In this document: positions 1 to 12,165 of the stretch, piece after piece | Layout: every line of letters starts with the position of its first letter | Numbering within the stretch: the first letter of the stretch is position 1 | NCBI RefSeq assembly: GCF_030253575.1 | Contig: NC_080564.1 | Location: forward strand, 7,298,501 to 7,362,500 | Reading direction: 5' to 3' | DNA length: 64,000 nucleotides | Origin: Rhododendron vialii | Taxonomy: Eukaryota > Streptophyta > Magnoliopsida > Ericales > Ericaceae | Notes under the pieces: generated by a model | Databases searched by the model: none | What the model was told of the DNA's origin: nothing | What the model saw: only the letters and a program-made list of their open reading frames with translations | Made by a program: the position numbers and the translations under genes

Positions 1-1475
1 TTACCTTGTAGCTTTTAGCCTTGCAAATTTATTGGATTAAGGCCTATCTTTTTTTTCGCTTCTGGGTCTTTACTAGCTTTTAGTTTTGGCTTTTAGATCT
101 GTATTCCACGCCACCCAACCCAATTTATAGTCAGGCATCTCAAATGGTAATTGAACAATTGAGGGCAGTTGATGCATTTCAGAAGAGGAGACTGGTGGTA
201 CTTGGTATGTCCTCGTACACAAACAGATAAGAGGACATTTGAATGGGCATGAACTTTGGCTAAATGTACAGCAACCGAGCAGTTACTTAGTATAAGTTAC
301 CAATAAAGCTCATACTAATCAAAATACTTCCTACTTCTCAAAAATCCTCTCATTATGTTCTAGCAGTAGGCCAAGATCCCAATACACTAGAACAATACTT
401 CCCAGATAAAATCTTAAATCTTATGTGCAACCGCTATGCTGGTTATGAAAATTTTAATTTACTTATGAAGGGTAGCTTCTTCTTCTTTTTTTTTATAGGC
501 AATGAAGGGTAGCTTTTTAGTAGGAGGATACTGATGAAAATTAGGTTTTAGCTTATCTGACAATTTTTTTGTTGTTGTAGTTGTAGTTGCATAAACAATT
601 GGATTTTCTTTGGAAGCAATTTGGATCAGAGTAAGATGAAAGTTTTCCATAATTTATGTGTAGGTCTGAAAGCTAGTGTTCAAGTTTGTATGCATTCTTT
701 TGTTATATTGAGTTTACCATACTTTCCTATAAAAGGGTGTTGCATGCTTGTGATCAGTGCTTTCTGACTTTTTTTTTATTTGATGTAACTGCTTTTCCTA
801 TTTATTTCCTTTTCCCATTGCTAATTCTAGTTGTCCTGTTTTCCTCTGGCATTGCTATTAAGCACATAGCAGGATCTACTGTCACGAATCTACATAGGAT
901 CATTTCCATAATGTTCTTTATTTCCTGAGCAAACTCGCTGATCGATATAGATTTGTTTGATCTATTGTTTAGACTTTAGAGTTTGAACTATTTGTCTTAC
1001 AGATTAGAAAAGAATCCCCTTGTTAAGGTTTGTGTTGCGTCTTGATGAATCTAGGATTGATCGTAATGAGTCCACCATTATTTTTCTTGTGTTGCAATAG
1101 AATATCACTTTGGGAATATCTTGTTTCCCGGAGTACTAAATTTGCCTGTAGTGCAAGTAGGCAAGCGGAGAGTGTTGTTACTGATACTGAGTTTGTTTTT
1201 TCAAGTGATGTTTAGGCTGCACTGTGCTTTTGTCAATGTCATGCATGAAGATTAAAATGCATCGATTCAACGTCTTAGATTGATGGTGAATGTTTTCATC
1301 CTTTATATTGAAATTCCAACTGAAAAAATCAATTTGTGCCTCCAGTATTTTGGAAAAATGGGATTGATGGAGCTCATTTGTTTGCTAGATGTCTCTCTAT
1401 GGTCCTTGATTTAACTCGAAGAAATGTCGGCACTTTTGTTCATCTGGTATTTCTAACTAGTTATCTCTTTGACAG
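1..1475 (+). other. Intron upstream of the first visible methylesterase exon
   Basis: This stretch ends in a pyrimidine-rich acceptor (ctctttgacag) directly before the exon at 1476. The family has an N-terminal region before that point, encoded by an exon that I do not see here, so the first exon should lie left of the window. The stretch is AT-rich. I see no convincing coding exon or recognisable repeat in it; short open frames such as 686-928 and 1030-1215 show no family resemblance. Confidence 0.6.
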
Positions 1476-2554
1476 GATGTGAAGCTTGAGGATCTAGAGA
1501 CCAGCCATTTTGTCCTTGTCCATGGAGGTGGTTTTGGTGCCTGGTGTTGGTATAAAACAATAGCACTTTTAGAAGAAGGGGGATACAAAGTAACTGCGAT
1601 AGATCTAACTGGCTCTGGGGTTCATTCATTTGATACGAACAGCATCACAAGTCTTCCACAATACGTGAAGCCCCTTACAAATTTTCTTGAAGGACTTGGT
1701 GACGGGGAGAAGGTACTTGTTTATTTCTTTCAGTTTTTTTTTTTTTTTGGATTCTGCTATCCATTTGGTACAGCTGTCTGCATAACAAGTTTTTTGCAAC
1801 ATGTGAAACCATTCACGGTTTCTTGGAAAACTTGCCAGCAGGGAATAGGTTTTTATCTGCATCATTGGGTTTTTTTTTCCTGTGTTGTCATTTATGTTAC
1901 CATGATCTTTTAGGTAAGGTTTGTTGTTGGCATGTTGCAGGTCATGTCAATTTATTGAATTCAGTGCCAATCAATTTTTTTTTATTGAATTCAGATGTAT
2001 AACTGAATCACAAAAATCTTTTCTTTGTTACACATGTAGGTGCTTGTATGGTCCTTGCACTTTCTAATTCTTTAGTTTGAGGGTCCTTAAGGTTATCCTC
2101 CAGAGTTCTATTATACCCGCAACCTTCATTTCTTCTTTGGCTAAAGGCTTGATCCAAGTTGTTTACATCAGTGGAGAGACCTGAATAAACTTAGTTCCAT
2201 TACCTCTTGTCTTCTGGATCAAAGAGTAATTTGGGGTACGGGTATTTGTTTGAGAGAAGTGCAAATGTAGGGAATTATTTGGACAAAATTGCTGCTCTAT
2301 TAGTCAAATCTGCATTCTAACCGATGGCAGCCTTAAGTCTTTGTTCTTGACTAAGGGAACCTGTTGTTTCTTTTTGGGGAAATTATACCGAGAGTGTTTT
2401 TTTTTCTTATAAAAATGACAAGGGGTATCCCCTCCAGGTTACAAGCTACAGGGAATTTGGGGTTAAGGATGTTCAGATATATTGTCAAGGATAAGTCACC
2501 TTTTACACTAAAAAGACAGATGTAGAGAGGGGGGTTTGATGCATCTAAATTTGG

Positions 2555-2610
<56 letters not shown>

Positions 2611-4972
2611 GCCAGGAAACTTGTTGGTATAGTTGTGTCCTTAGTTGCAGCATCCTTCTGTCGGGGTGATGAATCCATCCCAGAACCTCGCTCCCGTGCT
2701 AGCTCCCATGTCAGAACCTCCAAGGGAACTTGCTCCCATCGTCAAAGGATGGCTGCCCCTACTAGGATAGAACATCTCAAGGATATCCATTCCTTAAAGA
2801 AGCAAGAGAAAATTTGAAGGAACGGTAACATCTTACAAAAAAATTAGCTCAAATTTTCAATTTGACACTAATTATTTAACATGTGTATTAGGACTAACAA
2901 ACAATTTATATTTTTCAGTCTCTATACTTTTGGTTTCATGCAACTATAGAAGTATTTTATACACTCTTAAAGACCATCCCAATCTTAGATTTTCCTATAT
3001 ATTCTCGCTCTCCCACACCAACTCATGCTTCCGTCTCGTGCAACTAAGGTTTTACCTCATCATTTTTTTGTTGTTTTTCTTTCTCCAACGGAGCTAGTTC
3101 TTGCAATTTCATTTCAAGCTGAAAGTTCTGGAAACTTTTTTTATGGCGTTGATGTAAATTACTTGTCCTGAGATGGTACAAGTGTTATTTCAAACTTAAA
3201 AGTGCTAAATGGATTAGTTGGAAAAGTTACTTGAAGTTCTTCTAAGACATCAGTTTCAGTCCTTGGAGGACACTTTGACACTCTTATATATTTTCCTCTT
3301 TCTTCTTGATTTGTTCAGGTGATTTTGGTCGGACATGATTTTGGTGGTACATGCATATCATATGCAATGGAGTTGTTTCCTCATAAAGTTTCCAAGGCTG
3401 TTTTCATTGCTGCAACAATGTTGACTAGCGAACAAAGTACCCTTGATATGTTGTCCCAAAAGGTTTGCACATCACTCTTGAGTTGTTTAATTTTTAATAG
3501 AATATTTATTTGCATGCAACAGTATATGTTGTGGAATTTGGAATCTGGACCTGCTTTTTTGTGAGCATTGCTTTTCAAAATGTTCTGAACTTGGTTTTGC
3601 TTGTAAAAGGTTCTTGAATTGCTGCCACAAACTGCCAGAGTTCAAGAATTTTGCATGTTTTTTACTCCAGCATATTGCTTATGTTTTGGCCGTAACGCTC
3701 AAATTGTTTGACATAAAAAAACAAAAACAAAAATACATCGTCTGTACAAGATACTGAACAAGGTTTTGATGTGAATCTTCAAGGCTATGGTATTTTCCTT
3801 TTGGCCGTAAAATGATTGTGGAATGATTTTCAGTACTTCCATAAGACATAAGGAGGTATATTTAATAGATTGAAGATTTAAGCTTCACAAGGTGGCGCAA
3901 TTGATTTGTCTTGTTCCTTTTTTTATTTGTCTTATTGTCAGAAAATAAATAATTAAGGTTTTCAAATTTATTCTTAACTACATATGTGGAATTTTATTCA
4001 AATCTGGGGTGTTCTATGTCTCATTTCATTTGTTACGGTAACATTTTATGATTGTTGCAGGCAGATTCAAATAATCTGATGCAACAGGCGCAGATATTTC
4101 TATATGCCAATGGGAACACTCACCCTCCAACTGCTATTGATTTTGATAAGTCACTACTTAGGGACTTGTTATTCAACCAGAGTCCTGCCAAGGTATTTAC
4201 TGACTCGCTGATAGTTTTTGTTTTCTTTTTATGGACATATATATGTATATAATAGGTGTAGTCAGTGTCTTAATTATTAGATTAAGGAAACCATGATCAT
4301 GGATTCATGAATATATAGGACATAGACATTATAGGAAAAAATAAGTATTGCTCTTGATCTTTCAATCTTTCTATTTGCATCCTCAAAACTTCCATGAAGA
4401 AAGCCAGAAAATTTAAGCAGAAGTCAGAAAATCCAACTGTCTGATCATCTGCACCTTTGCCAAATTGGTACACCAATTTTTTAGCAGCGATCATAAATTG
4501 AAGTTATATTTTCTCTAGATATGGGAAATGACTTTGTGGCCATTGGAAGCCATAATTCCAAAGCGGTAGAAAGACAATTTCAGTTGTTTACGTGTTCTCT
4601 TATTTTTAATGGAAATATGGCACAACGTGCATGTACGTCATTATTTGTATTGTGTATAATTTTGTTAAATCCATTTTGCATCCTTTCCTCCAGGATGTTG
4701 CGCTAGCATCTGTCTCAATGAGGCCAATCCCTTTCGCACCAGTTCTGGAGAAGCTCTCTCTTTCGGACAAGAAGTACGGCTCTGTGAGGCGATTTTACAT
4801 AGAAACTCAAGAAGACAATGCCATACCTATCACACTACAGGAAAGCATGATAAACAAAAGCCCTCCCGAACGGGTTTTTCGACTTAAAGGTTCCGACCAC
4901 TCCCCCTTCTTCTCAAAACCTCAAGCCCTACACAAGCTCTTGGTAGAGATCTCAAAGATCTCATCAACTTAG
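1476..4972 (+). CDS. Methylesterase-like alpha/beta hydrolase (MES11-type), 3' part of gene
   Basis: Four exons, 1476-1712, 3319-3462, 4061-4192 and 4694-4972, all joined in phase 0, give 263 residues. The N-terminal exon is outside the window. The protein matches the plant MES family (SABP2/PIR7B relatives), especially the putative methylesterase 11-14 class with an N-terminal, often plastid-targeting, extension. Visible motifs are the oxyanion segment HGGGFGAWCW near the start of the first exon, the nucleophile elbow LVGHDFGG at the start of the second, and the C-terminal triad histidine in GSDHSPFF. Family members hydrolyse methyl esters of hormones such as methyl-IAA, methyl-jasmonate or methyl-salicylate. 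The elbow has Asp where SABP2 has the catalytic Ser; I recall this substitution in the MES11-like class. Activity is therefore uncertain, though family membership is clear. Confidence 0.9.
2558..2609. repeat. (CT)n microsatellite in methylesterase intron
   Basis: About 26 uninterrupted CT dinucleotides lie within the large intron (1713-3318). Apparent open frames of alternating Ser-Leu or Arg-Glu across it come from the repeat and are not genes. I recognise nothing else in the intron. Confidence 0.95.
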
Positions 4973-5108
4973 CCCCTCATTCAAGCATTATTGTGTTCCC
5001 ATACGTTTCTTAGAGTTTCTAATTTATTACTACCTGAAGAATGTTCATATTTGTGCCAGTGATACTTCAATTTTTCCACGGGTGTTAGTGTTCATAAGAA
5101 ATGTTAGG

Positions 5109-5153
5109 GTTTCTTCTTCTTCTTCTTCTTCTTCTTCTTCTTCTTCTTCTTTT
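5109..5153. repeat. (TTC)n microsatellite in methylesterase 3' region
   Basis: About 14 consecutive TTC triplets, roughly 140 bases after the methylesterase stop codon and before the likely polyadenylation signal. They are probably transcribed in the 3' UTR. Confidence 0.9.
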
Positions 5154-5234
5154 CTGCGGTAGTGAAATGATTAGTGAACGGTTATGTAGCGGGTTTTCCG
5201 AGCATTTTGGTTTGGACGTTGATTCCTTCTCTTC

Positions 5235-5240
5235 AATAAA
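5235..5240 (+). promoter_or_regulatory. Likely polyadenylation signal of the methylesterase gene
   Basis: A canonical AATAAA lies about 265 bases downstream of the stop codon at 4972. Plant signals are loose, so this is an inference from position and sequence only. Confidence 0.45.
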
Positions 5241-5299
5241 ATGCAATGACGAAATATCAATGTAGGAATCTGATTCGGCCGTTGGATCATAGCTTTAAT

Positions 5300-7246
5300 T
5301 TGAACTCAGATGCTGTTGGGGCATTGCGAGTTTGCGACCAACACAGCATTTAGTGATTTTCTTGTCAAAGATTTAGATGCATGAGAGCACTTCAATCACT
5401 GGTTTATAGTGGTTGTCGTTTTTTCTTTTCCAGAAGGTAATGGGAATAGGTCATTCTAAGGACTTGTTTTATGGGGCACCAGTCTTGTCAGGAGCCCACC
5501 AAGTGAAGAAACTTTGGGCAGAAGTGATCTAAAATTCGAGAAAATCTTCAATGCGAGGGTTATTTGTAACGCCTCTATATGGGACCTACACATACATGGG
5601 ATTTACATCATGCGAGAGGGCGTTGCAAATAATTGTGGCATTGAAATTATTTTTTGGTTTCATGGTGAATGCAGTTACCGGGGTTTTGAAATACAGGCTT
5701 GAGTAGGATCTGGTTGTGATAGAGTTCTTCTAGGTATCCTTCCATAACTCTCGTCTTGGGGGCATCCGGCATATCATATGGATTCACAACGAGCCGTTTC
5801 TCTTTTAGGTATTTCGAGGAATCCGGGAAGTTGTAGGGCAAACTTGTAGTGCGCAACCGAGTCGTCGATCTCGGCAATCAACCGTTTAGATATGTTTATT
5901 TACTCTTACCGGTAAGAGTACTTCGACGAATATGAATCATTGATTGCAGAAACGGACGGTCCGGACACCGCACTACAGGGTGCACTATAGCATCCCCAAA
6001 TTCGTATTCCGAGAAGAACATCTTTATATTTATTAAAAAAAATTCGGCGTTGGATGTCAATGGGTAAGTGATCAACAATTTGGATTTTGTTCAGAGGAAT
6101 GGAAGGCAAATATAATGTCAGTCCATTTTAGAAAACAAAATACTCCTGCCATCTCATAATTTTACTTTATTTTAGATATCCAATATTCATGTTCACTTTG
6201 AAAAGTTGAAGCCAAAGTTTTTTGTAATTTTCGAAAATGTCTTCCAGAAGTGGGTAGGATTATTTTGAAAGGTTGGAATAGATGAATAGCTTTTAATAAT
6301 TAGTTTTGATATGACTTATGGTGCATTAAATGATATTACAATTTACTCACGTGTCGATCGATGTTGGATCAACAATTTTAGCAAAGAATCCTATGGCGTT
6401 AATTTAGGCGAGTTTTACAAGTTGGAATCAAATGTTGTGAACTCGTTATCCTGCGAGAGGCCTATACATTATACGATATGGAATGAAGATCCTCTCATGT
6501 GATTATTTCTAACGTAATCCCTCATGTGAGGCAAAACGGTTTGTTTGAAATGATATGGCGAGATGAATGCAGAAGGGGAGCTGAGTCACCTGTTACAAAA
6601 TTGGTTGTTTCGCCTCAGTTTTGGGTAATTAACATGAAAAACACACACTAAAACCACTCAAGAAATTCCATAGCTTCCATTCTGTTATGGTCGCTTAGCT
6701 ATGTTTTTACATCGTTCTTATCATTGTGTTCCTGTCTTTCGAGAGAGCACGGACATGGTTTCGTGCGCGGACAGTTTCAGCGTGTGGCATCCACGCAGTA
6801 CGTAAATCGTTGCATCTTGGGAGACATAGATGTCGATTGTAACTGTTTAAAGTATCAAAAACTTTATTTATATCTTTGTTGTATTTTGTGTAGTTAATGG
6901 ATGTTTTACTCATTGTGATAAATCTATTTTAGTTTTCGGGACTGATTTTCCTATCACTATCAACTAAATCGGGTGCACCTTCCAAAGAAAAAAACAACTA
7001 AATTGGGTGGATTGAAAATGGGTATTTGAGTATATTACGTAGGTGTATGTGCAATTGGGAATTCGGCGGTGGAGGTAAAAGGATGGGCTCTTACACCGCT
7101 TTGCTTTACCTTTACTTGGATTCCCTGCAAGTGAGCGGTGTGATTGGTCTTCCAAAATTAGTCGGGGTGCGTGAAAACTGGCTCGACACCTGAGTTATAA
7201 AAAAAGAAAAGAAAAGGATGGGCTCTTCAATCTTTGGTTGATTATC
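5300..7246. other. Intergenic region, no recognised gene
   Basis: AT-rich intergenic DNA. The minus-strand open frame at 5647-5877 (76 codons) has less biased composition than its surroundings and reads like real protein, with a Pro-Asp-Ala-Pro-Lys stretch and an EGYLEEL motif. I cannot assign it to a family. It could be an exon remnant, a pseudogene fragment or chance. Confidence 0.4.
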
Positions 7247-7440
7247 TTGGCTTTGTTTGGAACTTAGGAAAAGTGAGAAAAGAAAGTGAGGAAAATGGAA
7301 GAAAAATTTCTGTATGCACAAAACTTGAATTCTTTATTTTCTCTGCTATTTCTTTCCAATCCAAAAAATTGGGAGGAAAATTTTTTAACTTTCCTTTCTT
7401 TTCTCTCACTTTCCTACCAAACAATGCCAAGCATTTGGGG
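7247..7440. mobile_element. MITE-like element of the GTTTGGAACTT family, copy 1
   Basis: The left end reads ggctttgtttggaacttagg. The right end (ctttcctaccaaacaatgcc) is its imperfect reverse complement, and the interior is purine-rich on one half and pyrimidine-rich on the other. Related ends occur near 18291, 35387 and 50683. I see no clear target-site duplication, so class and exact ends are uncertain; hAT-type MITEs are the likeliest home. Confidence 0.45.
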
Positions 7441-8755
7441 AAGGTAAACCATGGGGGAAGAGGGACTGATGGGATTCATGGGAAGTTGGGAACTATGATT
7501 AGCCATCATCTAATGGTGATTATGGTTTTTTTTTTTCCTTTGTAAACTAAAGGGTGGGTTGAATTGAACTAAAGTAGCGACCCCCAATCAACTAGGAAAC
7601 CCAACCGATCTAAAATGTTTGAACTTAAGCCATAATCGGGAGAAAATATTGATGCACTACGTCGTAGCCCGCAGATTCTGTCACCAGGCCCTCACCAAAG
7701 AGCAAGTCAAATATTTGATTTATGCTCTCTACAGGTGTTGAAAGTAGAGGCAGGGCCGCAGGAGCAGGACTGTTTTTGACATTTCAACCTTTACTTATGC
7801 TGATTATGGGCTAAAGTGTTATAACCTTTTTGCGAAAAGGACATTGCAATTGAGGACAGTAGTTATTGAAATTTACCCCAGAATAGATAAACAAACAAAT
7901 AGAGGATGAAAAACACAAACAAACAAATAAACAAAGAGAGCGACATGTCACTGACTCCCACGTTATATTTCTCTGCCTTACGTTGTCTGCCTCCTACCAC
8001 ACGATATGTTTGTTTCATCAACCATCGGGCGTTTAATTAAGATCGTACTAGTTTTGTTTTTTGTTTTTGTTTAGATTGCATTATATGAATGTTAGATTGC
8101 GAATTACATCCTGAATTACAATCAAGAGAGATTATAAAACTTATGACATTATTTTGCTTATAAAATTATTTAAACAATAGGCGTCTGAACGGTCGCAATT
8201 GACTTCGTAAATAACTATTCACGGCTCCGTAAACAATTATTCACGTTTGAGATGGGTACTGGTGCAGCCCTCGTGTCACTCTCACCAATCTCTCTCAATG
8301 GGGAAGTTGTCAACAGACAGACAAAGCTAGCTATTCATAATTCCTGGGTTTCCCTTGAAAATGGAACATAAAATGGTTCTTTCTATACTTCTATTATTAG
8401 TAATAATATATCATGAAGCCTACCATGAGTCATGACATATATAATAGGTATCCTAGGAAGCTAAAACAGATCCTCTGTCTTTTTCTGTGCGACCTAAAAC
8501 CCATGATTCCATCGGAGGAGGTGGTTGCCAAGAAGGCGAGTGATGTGAGAGTGAAAACTCCTCCAATGCACGTTTGCGAATTTGAATCCCGCTTGCAGGT
8601 ACCAATTCTTGTGAAACAGGTACACTGTATATTGGACACTATATATGTCTGAGGTAATGGAGGTAGGATTTGAATTTAGAGGTGACACCCAAAAAGATCG
8701 ATATAATTACTCTGTCCCAAAAAAAAAAATGTCTGATTGTCAAATTGGGAATTTA

Positions 8756-8804
<49 letters not shown>

Positions 8805-9191
8805 TTTATTTGAACAACTATTTTTTTGTGACAGTAAAATAATTCAATGATATCTAACATCATGGAGAAAAAGTTGAAACTCTTTGAATCAAAATGCAAT
8901 TTTGTAAGTATTCGTTTTGCGAACTGAACAATCAGCGGAAGGAATAATTAATAGCAAAACTAATACTATATGTGTTCCAAAAATAATTTAACATACTACC
9001 CAAAAAATACATATTTTCATAGATTAATCGTCCATCAACAATAATTAAAAAATAACCAATAAAATTGGTCGGGGTTGCGAAACAAAACAACGTTTTTAGG
9101 ATTCAGAGTGGCCCATGCCACCACCCCTTAAAGGTTTTACTCCTTTATGTCCAACTTGTACTTTTGTGGAGCTGTGGTGACGGGTGAGTCC
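7441..9191. other. Intergenic region with a possible SINE
   Basis: No gene is recognised. Around 8510-8735 there is a weakly tRNA-like stretch: a box-A-like ggttgccaagaagg near 8522, then a box-B-like tttgaatcccgc near 8580. It ends in an A-run (about 8718-8729), which suggests an old SINE. Confidence in the SINE is low, about 0.3. The rest is AT-rich unique-looking DNA. Confidence 0.4.
8764..8802. repeat. (TA)n microsatellite
   Basis: About 19 perfect TA dinucleotides just after an A-run. Confidence 0.95.
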
Positions 9192-9738
9192 TAGGGCTGC
9201 AAACGAATCGAGCGGCTCGCAGCTCGACTCGTTAGTAGCTCGTTCAAGCTTGGTTCGGAAGTTAAATGAACGAGCTCGAGCCGATTTTTTCAGTTTGTTT
9301 TGTAAACGAGTCGAGCTCGAGCTAGGATAAGCTCGGCTCGAGTCATCTCGCGAGCCGGGGTATATATACTTAAGTTTAAGATTTTTATTATTATTTTATA
9401 ATTTGTTCTTTCCGTTTTCACTGTCTAGTCAACCAAGGGAAGCAAGGGCACACGCACATCAATACACCCCCGCTCCATAGGAAAATGAAAGATATATACC
9501 TTCACAATCAAAATATTTTTGGTTGTATTAGGCCTATGCGAAGATATATATACATTTTTTGTTGGTTCGTTAAGGCTCGTGAACAAGCTCGAGCTCGACT
9601 CAAGCTAAGGCCTGCTCGGCTCGAGCTCAACTCGTTAAGTTTTCACTGAGCTTGAGCTCGAGCTCGTGTTTGTTAAAACCTTAATAAACAAACTTGAACA
9701 CCGTAAAGCTCGGCTCGACTCGACTCGTTTGCAGCCCA
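9192..9738. mobile_element. Non-autonomous hAT-like element, GCTGCAAACGA family, copy 1
   Basis: Begins TAGGGCTGCAAACGAATCG and ends with the inverted form CGACTCGTTTGCAGCCCA. Both subterminal regions are packed with GAGCTCGAGC-type palindromic repeats, and the core is AT-rich. It is 547 bp with no coding capacity. The ends match copies at 55337 and 59578, where 8-bp target duplications support hAT. Here I cannot see a clean duplication, and the right end has lost the usual CCCTA, so this copy looks older. Confidence 0.7.
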
Positions 9739-9847
9739 GAAGTGACAGATTACTCTCCTACAAGTAGGAGTTACTTCGATAGGACGCTCTGGTGAGTTTG
9801 ACTCCATGTAATTATGCTATGGGGTTGGAGCTCAGATCTCCCCCTTC

Positions 9848-10161
9848 TAGGGGTAAAGGTGGGTTTGGTCGGCTTCAGTTGAGACCGAACAGGTCGATTA
9901 ATTTTCGGTTCGGTCTTGCTTACCTAAAATTTTTTTAGGACCGAACTAATATATCCTAAAATCATACCGATTTGGACAGATCAATCAAAGCCGTCCATCT
10001 TAAACCAAAAAAAACAAAAACCTTAACCATCAATTTCAATCATAACATCGGGCCGAAAAAACCAATTAGGCCGAATGACCCGAACCAATTTCAGTCCATT
10101 GTTTTCTCGGTCAAGGTCGGTTCCCGAGTACATTACCCGAACCGACCGATTTTCACCCCTA
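9848..10161. mobile_element. MITE-like element rich in GGTTCGGTC repeats
   Basis: Starts TAGGGGTAAAGGTGGGTTTGGTCGG and ends ACCGACCGATTTTCACCCCTA, an imperfect terminal inverted repeat. Internal inverted GGTTCGGTC/GACCGAACC copies are spread through 314 bp. The flanking 8-mers (CCCCCTTC and TCCCATCC) match at five positions, so a degenerate hAT-type duplication is possible but unproven. Confidence 0.5.
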
Positions 10162-10390
10162 TCCCATCCATCCAAGATCCACCCTTTAACTGAGAAAAAA
10201 AAGGGCCCAAAAAAAAAAAAAAAAAAACCCTGAAAGCCCTGATGTGCCGACACACATTTGACCTCGTCAAAAATTACCTTACCCAAATTAAAAATCGCAA
10301 TCATTAAGGACTGTTTGGGTTTGAAATCAACAGCTAAACCGTTCCTTTTACGTTTTAATACAAAATTTAAACCTCATTTCCCCTATCCCT

Positions 10391-10400
10391 CTATATATAC
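10391..10400 (+). promoter_or_regulatory. TATA box and 5' leader of the SPIRAL1-like gene
   Basis: The sequence ctatatatac is followed by a CT-rich leader (about 10410-10460), typical of plant core promoters. A non-coding leader exon probably ends at 10498 (ggcagag before gtacga) and is spliced to an acceptor near 12150, just before the start codon at 12166. The leader intron is inferred from splice-site-like sequence and the long distance to the ATG. Confidence 0.5.
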
Positions 10401-10498
10401 CCCTATCCTTTTCCCCTCTCCCTCTCTCATCCTTTCCCCTCTCTCTCTCTCTCTATCTCTGCATCTTTGATCTCATCTCGTGTTCAGATCCGGCAGAG

Positions 10499-12165
10499 GT
10501 ACGATAACCGCTTATACAAGGTTGCTTTTTTTCTAATGCCCATATTGTTCGATTTGCGCACCTTTTAGGTTTTGATCTTAGGTTACATTCACGAAATTGT
10601 CGCCCGCAATAATGTTTTCTGGTTGCATATGCGTATGTTTTGTGAATCTGCGCCATTTTTCACATTCAATTGATGTTTAATTTCATTCGTTTGATGTCTG
10701 ATTTTGCATTGGGCGATTGTACGGAGACATGAAACCTCGTTTTCCCGGTCTGAATTCCGAATCGTGTGTGAACGTCGGTCCTTTTTTGTTGATGGGGTTA
10801 GGCATCAATCATAGGATGTGTGTGACTAGATAAAGAATTAGGATTTAGGAGGAAATGGTATAAATTTCGATCTGATCTGCTCATGTGAGTTGTGATGTTT
10901 TAATATAAGGATGTTTGGTAATGTCTGAATAGCTGAAATAGAATTTGGATCCATCAGCGTTATGCCGTTATTGCTGCATCTCAATGCCAGCAATAACTGA
11001 CTCTTTTTTCGTAACTACATTGGCCTAAAAAACGTTGAAAGTGCAGTGAGAGCATTGCCCTTCATGGAGAGCCTAGAGGCTTGATTGAATAACATCACAA
11101 CATTGTTTGAATATAGGGAAACATATCGATAAAGTCAAATATGCAAAATTGTTATTACGGACAGGAAGGGCAAAAACCCAAAAGCGGTAGTTATTAAATC
11201 AAAAGGAATATGTTGCCATTTAGAGAAACATAAACATTAAACCAGAAGATGCTATCTAGCAGGGCCTGAATCACGGTTTGTGGAATTCGTTATCATATAT
11301 CAGGTGGATCGCATACACTTACTGAAAACAGCTGAATGATGAATCTAGATGCTTGCGTACATTGCAATTGAGGTAGCATGAGCAGTTCTATTATTTCTGC
11401 TTCTGTAACATGGCTATGTGGCATGTTTCGATCCCTATCCTTTAATGTATGAAATAAAAGGTCCAGTCGTGTGCATAACCGAATGGGGATTAGGTACACA
11501 GTCTTTTGTGTGGAATGAGAGGCAGAAGGGCAAAAAACTTTCTATTCTTGTGTATCATTACAATTTACAAGTGCCATGATTGCCACCTGAAGTGAAGTTT
11601 ACCACTGGATTGATCATCCTAACATCCAATGTTAAAGTGGAAGATAAAGCATGTAGCGTTCGGATTTACCAAGAATATTGCTTTTGGTTGGTGGAGGTGC
11701 AAGAATTGTTGTAAAGGTGTTTGGATGATCTGTTTCTCAAAGAACACCATGGCAAAACTAGTCTTCTGGCGCCAAAGGCCCAAAACTAGTTAATTCTGAA
11801 TGCCATAAAAAAGGGTCAACACTTGTTTGTTCAATTATGGATTTTGTATGTTTGTGTGTTGGTTTGACGGTGAGAGAGAGGATGCGAGAGAACATATGAG
11901 CTCATGCTTGCATACATGTGTAAGATATTTGACTCTCTGTTTTGTTTTGACAGCATGCTTCCCTGGTCTGTGTCTGCGTATTGTAGAGCGTCTACTTCTA
12001 AATTTCTTCACACATTCTATCATGAAATAGAAGTTTCTTCTATACACTTTAGAGTCTTAGACTATCTCCGCAAGATATTTTAGAAGTCCTGATGTCTTTG
12101 CATCTGAATAATATCCACTGCTTGGTCTTTATGCATCAAAAAAGAAACAGCTGAAGTCACAGAAA
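10499..12165 (+). other. Probable leader intron of the SPIRAL1-like gene
   Basis: The stretch runs from the putative donor at 10499 to an acceptor (aagaaacag) at 12150. It has the T-rich texture of a plant intron. I see no coding exon in it; open frames at 11293-11499 and 11827-12047 look like chance. Confidence 0.4.

Noticed and set aside
2351-2817. Overlapping frames with long Ser-Leu or Arg-Glu stretches
   Set aside because: They are translations of the (CT)n repeat in an intron.
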